From Clarireedia homoeocarpa (Eukaryota; Ascomycota; Leotiomycetes; Helotiales; Rutstroemiaceae): 64,000 nucleotides of DNA. The position numbers and the translations under genes are program-made. Location: assembly GCA_001465935.1 (NCBI GenBank), contig LNKV01000033.1, forward strand, positions 186,001 to 250,000. Reading direction: 5' to 3'. Position 1 is the first letter of the stretch. Each line of letters opens with the position of its first letter. The notes below the pieces were generated by a model. It saw only the letters and a list, made by a program, of their open reading frames with translations, was not told the origin of the DNA and did not search any database. Below, in pieces: positions 34,841 through 45,380 of the stretch.

Positions 34841-36136
34841 ATGTCTACAAAGATCACAGTTAATCTGCTTTATATTTTGATTAAGATCTCCCCATCAACT
34901 TTTACCGCTGAGCTAATCCTCCTTGAATTATTAGTTTCGCCAGATACTAACACAATGTCGAATTATAACTACATAAGAGAGGATGAAGGGGAGGAAAACA
35001 ATAATCAGAATAACTGGGTTCCGCAGGTCCAGTATGCTAGCACTACACCTGCAGTACCCGCACCTAACTTTTCGAGTAACCCTCAGTATCAAGGAGCTGC
35101 ATCGCAGAGTTTCTCAATTGCATCAGGATCCTACCAATCCTACAGCGATCTCCCAAGCCCCGAGCATAGTCGCGGACCGTATGACGGACCAAGTGGGACG
35201 AATTCCTATGTTGCAGAGTCAATCAATCTCGCTCAACCAAGCGAGTCCTCCTACGCAGCACCAACTATTCGCACGAATTCAGCATGGACTCGAATCACTC
35301 GACCTATGACGAATTCAGATATGACGTTGCAACCTTTGGTGATGAACCCATCTCAGGGTGCTTCGGCTTTCAGTGGTGCCACTGGATCTCTATCAAACTC
35401 AGATTCATTATACGACCCAAAAGGACCGTATGGGGATGGAAGGCCTGTGATTGATCTATGGAGAAATGTGTGTAGAGATTCAATGGTCTCCGGTGGTCAA
35501 CAATATATGTCTGATCGCGAAATTTGCCAAGGGTTTGATCATGTCGACTTCTACCGAGTAATATATGTCGCAGTCAGAATGCGCAATACTGTGAAAGATG
35601 GCGACAACGAAACTGCCCTATACCACATTGTGAGTATCTTAAACTACACTCCACGTCCAGAAGGGTATAAGAGGGTGCTAGATGTCAGACAATCAAGTGC
35701 CTCCGGCGGTGGTAATATCACCACGGCGGAGCTTAAAACACTCTTTAAAGTCTTGTCGGACCAGAGCTGTCCAACTCGTGATCAGCCTTTTCAACGTGTG
35801 TTGGAATGGGCGAGCACACCACCCCATTCACCTTCCAGATTGTTGGCGGGTTTAGACAACACCATCGCTTTCTACGTAGCGGCCGGGGCTAGAGCAGGAA
35901 CAGGCCTGCCCGTTCGGTTCGATGCGTACGCATGGCTTCCCTATTTTTTTATCTACGTTCAAGAAATGGATGGCGACCCTAACGTCTGGTATCTGGAAAA
36001 CGAGAATCAACAAGCAGGTCCGTCTCAACAAGCAGGTTCGTCTCAACAACCAACGAAACGTCATGGACGATCATCGGGCGGTCACAGTTCTGGTTCTGGA
36101 TCAAACGCACATCATAGAAAGAAGAAGAGATCCTAG
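34841..36136 (+). CDS. Orphan protein B, up to 431 residues (paralogue of A)
   Basis: A single-exon frame, not recognised by family. Its domain at about 230-390 mirrors protein A position by position: GFDHVDFYRVIYVAVRMRNTV, ILNYTPRPEGYKRVL, TAELKTLFKVL, TRDQPFQRVLEWAS, LLAGLDNTIAFYV and a closing VWYLEN. The N-terminus differs completely from A: Ser/Gln/Pro/Tyr-rich and disordered. The tail has QQAGPSQQAGSSQQ and a basic His/Ser/Lys end (HHRKKKRS) that could be a nuclear signal. The first 38 residues (from 34841) are hydrophobic and out of character; the Met at 34955 (MSNYNYIRED) is the more likely start, giving 393 residues. No secretion signal in that case. Confidence 0.72.
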   Translation: MSTKITVNLLYILIKISPSTFTAELILLELLVSPDTNTMSNYNYIREDEGEENNNQNNWVPQVQYASTTPAVPAPNFSSNPQYQGAASQSFSIASGSYQSYSDLPSPEHSRGPYDGPSGTNSYVAESINLAQPSESSYAAPTIRTNSAWTRITRPMTNSDMTLQPLVMNPSQGASAFSGATGSLSNSDSLYDPKGPYGDGRPVIDLWRNVCRDSMVSGGQQYMSDREICQGFDHVDFYRVIYVAVRMRNTVKDGDNETALYHIVSILNYTPRPEGYKRVLDVRQSSASGGGNITTAELKTLFKVLSDQSCPTRDQPFQRVLEWASTPPHSPSRLLAGLDNTIAFYVAAGARAGTGLPVRFDAYAWLPYFFIYVQEMDGDPNVWYLENENQQAGPSQQAGSSQQPTKRHGRSSGGHSSGSGSNAHHRKKKRS

Positions 36137-38307
36137 AGATTGATATACCTATCCCTTTGATGTCTCAGAACTTCTGCTCTCTTAGATCTGTCTAGAAACT
36201 TTACTAAACTTTCTTTTTCTTCACGAGATGTTTTCCCTAGAACAAACATAAATAAAAACAAATAAAAACTATTCTTAACATGAGCACCTCCAATCTACTT
36301 AAAAATTCAGAATATATCTGTAAAGATCCTAAGCAAATAAGCAAATAAAAAGAGATGTACAATTTGTGAATTTCGAATATATTACTCTACTACAATAATC
36401 TGTGAAGAAGCATTGCTCGGATGAGAATAGGGAAGAAAAATTTTGCTAAATTTCTCGGAGGCTAGTTGATAAGAAAGTTCATAGATCAGACAGTTTTGTG
36501 ATTAGGTCAACGTCAGCACGTGTACTCACAAGGCCCAGGAGCTGAGTATCCTGGAAGCACTCTAAGACTACAGTAGTGCAGATACTGAGGATTTCAGTCA
36601 GGAGCAAGGTGGATTAGAGACACCAAATGCACAAGGTCAGCAGCGCTACAGATACTAGTATCAGACATCTTCCAGCGGTCAGGACCTGTGTCTCATCATG
36701 GACTACCTGCAGCGTTCACATAGGATGTTTTTTCTACTCTGCAGACTACTACAGGCTTTGGTACAGTAAGAACAAGTACTGGTAGTTTTCTTTTATTTTT
36801 CTCTTCGTTCATGGAGAGCACCATTACATCTTTAGATCAGTAGGAGGAACATTCATTAGGCGCGATACTTATCGAGAGCAAAGCCAACCCTCCCCCTCCC
36901 CCCCTCTAGAAGACTCTCGTAGGCGTGATTTTCTTTCAATTCGAAAATTTCTCCTCCAATCCAAGATAGATCCAAGCAACCGCAACACAAGAACCCTTCA
37001 TAAAAACACAAAAACTTACACCCTGAATATAACTTGCCTAGCAAAAGAAAAGGAATTTGTCGATAACTTCAGGTGATTGTGACGTGATGTAAAAGCATAG
37101 CTGTGTACACATGGAAACATTGCTAAGCTGGATGACCGACTGTTGGATCCAAACTCTTATCTTCGAACTAACGAAAACGCAAAAATATAGCAGACCCGTA
37201 CTATTTTCCCCATCCACAACTTGTCTCCAAACCCCATCACTATCACTAAGGTCTGCTCTGTTTCCAGCACTAGCTCTAGTCCGCTTGCCGATCAATCGTC
37301 CTTCGCTCCTCGATTCCTCGCCAAGTTCTCACAATCAAGCTGCTCGAACCTGATTCAACCCAAGTATTTATCAATTCGCGTGATCGAAGGCTTTGTTGTC
37401 GTGAGAGTGCAGACGCCGTGTGCCTTTTGATTTCCAAATTTTGCGAGACTATGAAGTTGACTGGGATAAGGTGTAGTTGGGATTAGCATGGATGTACGAA
37501 GTATGTAAGGAAAGAAATTGAAGCACGTAGCACACGCTCACGGCGTCAATATTGGGGGCACGGATATCCAGATGCCATGTGTGCATCGATCGATTGCGTG
37601 CATGTGGGTTCCAGAACCCATCTTCGCCTCTTAAGTAACTTCGCCGTATGTAAGTGAAGTGAAGTAATAGTTCTAATACGCCGCCATTTCATCGAGCCCG
37701 AGCGCGGAATAAGAATGAAGAATGATTTCATAAAAAAGGGGTCTCAGCTTGCGTTCGTACCGTTTGGTGGGCTGTGAGCAAATCAATGATGTGACACGGA
37801 GATTCCTCGCTGCAGCGTTTAGTCATTCAATGCCGAAGTACAGATACCGAGCCATTTGGAGGGAATTTTCGGGGAGTTGAGACACGGTCTGTCTGGTACG
37901 TACTTGGGGAATGCCGAGAGACATGGTTGAAGAGGGGCGCAAATGTGGGGTAATGCCGAGACATCGCCGCGCTTGATTGACGCCCTAACGCATCATAGCT
38001 CCCAGCTCCCAGCTCCCCGTTCTCAGCCCTCAGCCCTCAGCTCCATTTTCCGAGAGAAACCGAGAAATATCCAGGAGCCAATATATCCCGAGAGTAGTGC
38101 GGGCGTTTTACGGAGCAGACGCACGAAGTCGAAACTGTTGGTACGTAGCAGCGTCCCTGATTGGTTAGGGAGAGAAGAGGGCCAAGTACCAGGTCGCTCC
38201 TCGGTGCTCGGTGGGTAATAGTCTCTCATTTGTGGATAGTTTGGGACAGCAAGGCCTAGTGAAGGGACAGGAAGAGGGAAAAGAGGGAAAAGAGGGGAAA
38301 TGAGCGC

Positions 38308-38400
38308 ATGAACGAATGAACGAATGAGCGAATGAACGAATCAATCAATCAATCCATCCATCCATCCATCCATCCATCAATCCATCAATCCATCAATCCC
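38308..38400. repeat. Tetranucleotide repeats (GAAT / AATC / CATC)n
   Basis: Successive blocks of GAAC/GAAT, CAAT and CATC units drift one into the next over about 90 bases, about 0.7 kb before the FDH start codon. Confidence 0.8.
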
Positions 38401-38692
38401 GAGCTTACTGCTGGCTCGACATTAACTGGCCGACCAAGCTATTGATTGCGGGGTCGCGGCTGGGTTTGCCTTTGCCGTTGCGTTTCTGCTGGGAGGAAGA
38501 GAACGGGAAAGGAAAGATGCGTTGTTTTCGTAGGTTGCGCGGGTTTGGTGGTTATCGTGGTTGTCGTAGAAATAAATATATAACTGACGCCTTCCTCCTC
38601 ACGATTGGTTTTTGTTCTTCATTGTGTTCATTCTGTTCATTCTGTTCATCCTTCTCATCAACCACTCTCTACATTGTTCCGTAGAAAAGGTA

Positions 38693-38695
<3 letters not shown>

Positions 38696-38727
<32 letters not shown>
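38696..38727. repeat. (CT)16 microsatellite in the FDH leader
   Basis: An uninterrupted TC/CT run of about 32 bases directly after a GTAAGA donor-like site. Pyrimidine tracts are common in strong fungal promoters and leaders. Confidence 0.85.
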
Positions 38728-38732
<5 letters not shown>

Positions 38733-39088
38733 CCCGCCTACACGACAAGTACCTCTTCCTCCCCAGAACCCCTCTTTCTGTACAACATCGTCCCATTATC
38801 CCCATCACACCCATCACACCACGTAAACGCAGATAACCCGAGTTATTTGCAAGCCATCTCGATATTCAATTCCCGACTTCCACATTCCCATATCTGTCTT
38901 ATTACCACCTTCCCCGTTGATCATCTCCAAATTCTCTCAAGCGATTGCGTACCTGAATATACAATATACTGACGTCTCTGTTTTTGGTACATAGTCAACC
39001 CCCCGCACTTCTCTACAAAAACAACCTCTTTATCCTCCACAGCCAAAAAGGATATTTTCAACAAATAAAATAAAATAAATCAGTCAAA

Positions 39089-40781
39089 ATGGTATTACTC
39101 ACTCGTTCTCTCCCCATATCACTATTATCGCGTCTTTCGATAAGACCTACTTCTCCATGTCGAAGAGGCCGTTCTCTCTTCACAGCTTCTGCTGCTGCAA
39201 GACCTACACTGGCCCCACGATCTGCAGCGGCAGCTGCTTCAGCACTACCCTCCGCTGCACGACAAAGCCTCTTCCTTAACAACAAAAATGCTTTTGGAAA
39301 TGTCAGGATGCTAACGGGAAAACGTGAAAAGGTCAAGGTTCTTCTTGTTTTATACGACGGAAAGAAGCACGCCGAAGAGGTATGTTTGTGTTTACCTTCA
39401 CCCCTCCTTTTGGATTCAATTGTGGTGTTTTTGTATGAGTACCTTCAATCGACAGCCTGCCATTCAATATACCTTCAATTGGATGTCTGCGCCCATTCAA
39501 TTACACTGCAATTGAGTCTCCATACCAATTGGATCAATTGCTCACATACAATTAGGTTCCAGAACTTCTAGGCACAACCGAGAACGAGCTCGGTATCCGC
39601 AAATGGCTTGAGGATCAAGGACATGAGCTCATCACCACCTCCGACAAGGAGGGTGAGAACTCTGAATTCGACAAGCACCTCGTTGATGCGGAGGTTATCA
39701 TCACCACTCCGTATGTTTTTCACTGCGCATATTTCATCTGCCAACCCAACCCTCAATCAATTCCTACTAACCTTCTCCTAGTTTCCACCCTGGTTACCTC
39801 ACCGCCGAACGTCTCGCCAAAGCCAAGAACCTCAAGATTGCCATCACAGCCGGTATTGGATCTGACCACGTCGATCTTAATGCCGCCAACAAGACCAATG
39901 GCGGTATTACCGTCGCCGAAGTTACTGGTTCCAACGTCGTCTCCGTCGCCGAGCACGTCGTCATGACCATCCTCGTCCTTGTCCGCAACTTTGTTCCAGC
40001 CCATGAGCAAATCCAAGCCGGTGAATGGGACGTTGCTGCTGCCGCCAAGAATGAATTCGACTTGGAAGGCAAGGTCGTCGGTACCGTTGCCGTCGGAAGA
40101 ATTGGTGAACGTGTCTTGAGACGTCTGAAGCCTTTCGACTGCAAGGAGCTTCTATACTTCGATTACCAACCACTTAAGCCAGAGATTGAGAAGGAGATTG
40201 GATGCAGACGTGTTCAGAACTTGGAGGAGATGTTGGCACAGTGTGATGTTGTTACTATTAACTGCCCTCTACATGAGAAGACCCGTGGTCTTTTCAACAA
40301 GGAGTTGATCTCCAAGATGAAGAAGGGTATGTTCCTTTTCACTCCGTCTAAGCCCATTCTTCCCCACCTTCCCATCATAAAAACACCAACTAACATCACC
40401 CATCTAGGCTCATGGCTCGTTAACACTGCCCGTGGCGCCATCGTTGTCAAGGAAGACGTCGCCGAGGCCCTCGCGTCCGGCCACCTCCGCGGCTACGGAG
40501 GTGACGTCTGGTTCCCTCAACCAGCACCAAAGGATCACCCTCTCCGCTACGCCAAGAACCCCTTCGGCGGTGGAAATGCCATGGTTCCCCATATGTCGGG
40601 TACCTCGCTCGATGCCCAGAAGCGATATGCTGATGGTACCAAGAAAATCTTGGAGAGCTACTTGAGCGGAAAGCACGACTACAGACCAGAGGATTTGATT
40701 GTTATTGGAGGTGATTATGCTACTAAGGCGTATGGTGAGAGGGCGAAGAACAGTGGCAGTAGTGGGGCGAATAAGGCTTAA
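39089..40781 (+). CDS. fdh: NAD-dependent formate dehydrogenase
   Basis: Four exons (39089-39379, 39556-39710, 39782-40326, 40408-40781; introns 176, 71 and 81 bp) give 454 residues. The enzyme oxidises formate to CO2 with NAD. Marks of the D-2-hydroxyacid dehydrogenase family are KVLLVLYDGKKHAEE at the start of the core, GIGSDHVDLNAA, the Rossmann motif VGTVAVGRIGERVLRRL with the NAD-selecting Asp in YFDYQ, NTARGAIV and the catalytic His in PHMSGTSLDAQKRY. The first ~73 residues are Arg/Ser/Ala-rich and lack acids, which suggests a mitochondrial presequence. Met at 39308 (MLTGKREK) would start the usual cytosolic form of about 380 residues. The large, pyrimidine-rich upstream region fits a strongly regulated gene. 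Confidence 0.95.
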
Positions 40782-43700
40782 AGGTTAAACAAATTAAATG
40801 GGTGTTTGATATTAAGTGAGATACGATAATTTTGGGGCGGGTGGCCAGCCTTGTGAAGAAAAAATATAATACCATTATTTTACGTTAAAGAAACGTTTAC
40901 TTCTATCTTGTGAAAGTGTGAATGTGACTGTATGATGAGTGAAAGGTCTGCTGGTCTGGTAAGATTACTATGCTCGACTGAACAACTCGATTGGATTAGT
41001 TGTCCACTTGAGATGATCCGCCAACGATAATCATTACTATCCACGAGTACTACTGGTAATTGGTATTTATTTATCTTGATGTATTATGAGTTTCTTTTTT
41101 TTTTTTTTTTTAAGGGGGGGGGGGGGGAGAGAGGAAAGTGGAAAATATACGGATTTGGAAATGGAATTTCGACTGGGAATAGGATAATGAATAGGGGAGG
41201 GGAAAGTGGAGTGAAAGAGAGAAGGAGGAATAATGCTCGAGGTGATATATGGGAATGGTGCGAGAGAGAGAGAGAGATAGTGGAAGAGAGGAGCAAATTG
41301 GAAAGAAAGGTTGGCGGGAAAGGAGAATTGGATGGGGAGTGAGATATAAAGTGTGAGTTGTTGTTCGATGGATAGTCAGTCACTGGTGGATGGATTGCGT
41401 ATTTTCGGACTTGGGGCTTTAGGATGAGGAAGGGGTGTTATTTTGGGAAAAGTATGGAGAAAGGGGATTTGGGTGGATGGAGAAAGAATGAAAGAGATGT
41501 GGGAAATGAATAAGGTGAGTTAGTTATTGGGAAGAATTTTTGGAGGGATATATATATAAGGCGGTATTTGTCTATAGGGAATGTGCAATCTAGATTCAAT
41601 GATGAAAGGCTTGGTTGGTTGCCTGACAAGATTAGAAATAAATTGATGATTGACAATGCGATATCAACGCAAGTGATGGGCTACCAACGAAGGAAGATGT
41701 TTCAAACCATGAGCATGTAATCAATACTTAGCCTTGAAGGCGAAAAGATGGCGATTGAGCGCGAACTGAAAATGCTTTCAACAGCAAGGCTCGTAGGTAT
41801 ACCGGTAAGGAGTGTGAATAGAATAAAATTATCATTGGGGCAGGCAGTTTTTGGAAGTGGGTGAAGATGGAATTACCTACGAAGTATACCGAGAGCTGCG
41901 GATGTGTGTGAATTGGACTGCATGTTGCTGGAATTCCATTTGGCGCTTCGCATCACATAACAGTCCTTCATAGACAAATGATATGTCCTGGTTGCAAGAT
42001 TGGAGGTAATGCTTTGGTGAGACACTCTTCAAGGTGGATTTAATACGTGAAAATGGGCTTGAGGGCAGGTAGTAAATCAAATAATCCTTCGCAGTTCAGC
42101 CCTCATAAGAGGTTTCTTTTTCTCGCTGGGTACGAAAGCCTGTGTCCATTGACTCCATGGTCATGAAATTAACATATGTAGCTAAAATTTTAACAAAATA
42201 CTCTTGCTTCGAGGGGACATTTCACGGTGTATAATGCAACTTATGGAAAAGCAAAAAGCAAAAAGGGAAATGTCAAAGTCAGGTAGAAGTGCGGTCTCCT
42301 CCGAAACTTTTCCGCAAATGATAACTCAAACAATTTGAAATTGGAAGTGAAAAAGAAATCGACTCGTAAAGCAGGCTATGAGTGCAGACAACAATGACCG
42401 TGGATAGAACCAGCTGTGGTGGTGTTAGGAACCGGAGATAAATTCCCAGACGTTCCAGCTTTCTCCTCGACTATGATTTCTAGCACGCATCTATTATGGT
42501 GTAGCCATGTGATGTTTAGATAATCAGAGATCGGTCGAGACGTGTCAGATGAGGAAGCTAACCCCAGACACTCGGATCAGTCATCCAATGATTACCAGGT
42601 ACTTCCAACGGTGACATGGAATCGGTTCGATCCCATTTTGAAGATAAATTAAATGTCTCGGGGCGCGTGGATAGTTCTATATTGTAGGAAGAAGCACACA
42701 GGATGACTTATCTAGAGAATCTTGGTAATCTGACACACTCTCGCTTGAAAGCCGATCAAACATGTTCGTATTGACAACCCTATGCAATGCAAATCAAAAA
42801 TATAGGGACCAGCACGGTGACTCTAAAGCTTTGAAGCCGGAGTCTCGGATGTACTTACATCTCGAAGACTAAATACCAAGGCACTTCGGCCCATCTCTGC
42901 CAGGCGGAGTATCGTCGGTACTCATGCATTACGCACATTCTGTTACCCTGGCCAAGGTAGCCAGGCCAAGATGTAAATTCAGGTAGCAGCATCAAACAGA
43001 AAATGCCCGGGCCGCATATCCCCTCTTGAGGATTTCTGGCCATTTTATGGCTGTCAAAATGTGGCATGCAATACATGCAATGAACGACAGTTGCTGAAGA
43101 GGGTGCGTAAGCAAGTCTGGAGGTTGGTATGATCTTGAAGGTGGCGCAGTAGAAGGATGTCAGGCTTGAAGTAATTGCACCTCAAATTTCCACGTTCCAA
43201 CAACCCCTCACTACTGTCATGGCTCGTCTTTCTACTCTAGGTTATAGACCGGGCGATTTGGAGTAATCCGGGGAAAGCATTCATATACACACACGACTGC
43301 CTCGCCATCAGCAGACGAGCTGAATCCTATTTTCGCTTGCAAGTGGAGATGAAAGGGCAGATCTAGTTCTATCGACATGGATCGATGAATATTGGAAACG
43401 TGAAGAAAAGTAAGATGAACTTGCAGGTCGATGGATGACGGTTGTCTTGAATCGGCACGGAGAGCGGTCGAGATATCGTTGCCAGACCGGATGAGATTCA
43501 CCCAGCCGAGAGAGCACCTGGAGTGTGTCTTGGCATTAGATCACGTGAAAACAATCAAGCTGACTCCAAAAACGAGCCGATGCGCCGACTTGAGATATCG
43601 GAGCACTACTCTACTCGTAAGAATGAAACTCCAACACGTGGTTACTCTTACAATCCTCATCTTTTGATTCTTCGTCGACTCGCAACTCCAGAAGACGAAT

Positions 43701-45380
43701 CCTTTCGTCGCCGCAACCCCGAGTGTTCATCAAAGCTCATAGTGAGCTTTGCGGGCAAGGGGCATATTGCCAATCACGATAACGGGATGGTTTCACCTTG
43801 CACAACTTGATACCATTGAAGCTTCATCACAGCGCCACATGAACGTCCCATTCCCTGTTGAAGGCTACATTGGACGGACCTCATACTGGGAATTGAATGG
43901 ACGAACTACTCGATTCACTCCTTTTCAGTCGACCAATGGTGCGATTTTCCCTTCTAATTTCCACCTGTTTGTTTCCGAATCGTTCAAGGGCCTCCAGTCA
44001 TTGATTCTTGGTCTCTTGCCGGTTTGGCGTGCAATTGTCATAGCACTGAATTATTATTAAAACGTCTCGCGTTCTTTAGCAAGCAGTGATGGGTTTGGGA
44101 GCTAGCAGTACTACCCAACGTATCCATACGTCAGTGGCGGTATGATAAGTTTCCTTGGCTTGGTCACCTCAACGTCGAGATAGGCTAAGATACTGTTATC
44201 ATTCAATCGAAGAGGCTGTGAACTCTTTCGTCTGCATATGTTTGTTTTGCTCCTTTTTGCTCCAACAGACCGCGCGGTGATCAATGTCAATTTCCTACTG
44301 CCGGTTAATCAATGCGGTCGGGCACTTTTGACCAGTCAGGACTGGCGATGGACAAGAATTTCATCATTAGTCTCGAAAAGAATCTTCTGCAAAAGCATCC
44401 ATGACTAGGATCATGGAATTTCAGCGACACTTTCTTGATCCTTTCAGAACCTTCTATCATGCAGTTCTGTCCTTTCATTGGTTCGTTTAATCTGTTGCAT
44501 AAACTGCTTGACCCGCACGGCTTGGACCTCGTACACTGGCACGACTGGGCTTAAGCGAACATCTGTGACAGTATCGAAACCCCAAAGCTACCTCGTCTAA
44601 CATCTCATACTTCAGGTGTCAAAGACTGCTTCGAAATCGCGGAGTATCTCAAGTATCCCAAGTTGGGTGAATGATACGATGGTGATGAAAAGGCAAGAAG
44701 AAGGAGGCGTCTCTACGCTTTCCATTTTGTAAGTAATTGATTAAATCCCCCACATCATGAAGAAGTCGACGCTCTAAATAAAGCTCCAGATACGGGGGGG
44801 TCTAAGTTCTTAACGGTATCTTTCCTTCCCTTGGATCCATAGATTAGAGACTTGGAACCTAGAATCTTTGCGGGCAGCGTGGCCAAACCCACTCTAAAGT
44901 CACTCCTCCACGCACAAGGTGACCCTGCTAGGCCGGACTCAGAACCACCCGCGCGTGGGCCACCTATTTGCTCTTGCAACATCGACAGGGTAGCCTCTCT
45001 TATAGCTCATGCATTCCAATACGATTTGTAAATCGTCGTATGAGACTTTTACATTCTTTGGGCGTTTTCTTTTCTCTTAGTTGTCGTTCACTTGCATTCG
45101 TGCTGTGCACTGCGCATCACTGCTGGTTCAGATACCTTCTTGTTTCATACCCTTTCTTCTTCTGCGCCATACTGGACTATTGGTGCAATACATTCTTTTG
45201 CCTCCCATTAATCATCAGCTTTCATCTCATCAATCATCCATCTAGCCATCTCTCTCAACAATCATTGATCGATACAATACTCCACTGAAGCATCAATCTC
45301 ATGACTTAACGACACCACACACGGCAACGCCACGGCTCGCTGCCTACCAATATATTGCTATTTCACTGAGGCTCGAGAAG
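40782..45380. other. Gene-poor region, about 4.6 kb
   Basis: No gene can be supported. Near 41095-41127 is a T-run followed by a G-run, then a strongly purine-rich plus strand to 41500. Overlapping plus frames at 43431-44060 and a minus frame at 43076-42855 show no motifs. Around 44490-44680 a few peptide-like stretches (for example KLLDPHGLDLVHWHDW) hint at a very old gene relic that I cannot name. Confidence 0.45.
41095..41127. repeat. T17-AA-G14 homopolymer junction
   Basis: Seventeen T, then AA, then fourteen G on the plus strand. The G-run could form quadruplex DNA. Such long runs are also prone to sequencing and assembly error. Confidence 0.85.

Larger units (their letters stand above)
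36137..39088. other. Intergenic and long promoter/5' UTR of formate dehydrogenase
   Basis: Nearly 3 kb without supported genes. From 38300 on it holds tetranucleotide and dinucleotide repeats. The GTAAGA after AAAAG at 38690 and the ATAG at about 38991-38994 could bound a 5' UTR intron of the FDH gene. All short frames here lack motifs. Confidence 0.5.

Noticed and set aside
42855..43076. 73-residue minus-strand frame rich in Cys, Trp and Met
   Set aside because: Looks unusual but lacks a signal peptide, motif or neighbouring exon.
43431..44060. Chain of overlapping plus-strand frames
   Set aside because: No family blocks and no splice pattern that joins them into a sensible protein.
44481..44680. 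Peptide-like pieces (KLLDPHGLDLVHWHDW, EYLKYPKLGE)
   Set aside because: Suggestive of an old relic, but too short and stop-ridden to name or bound.
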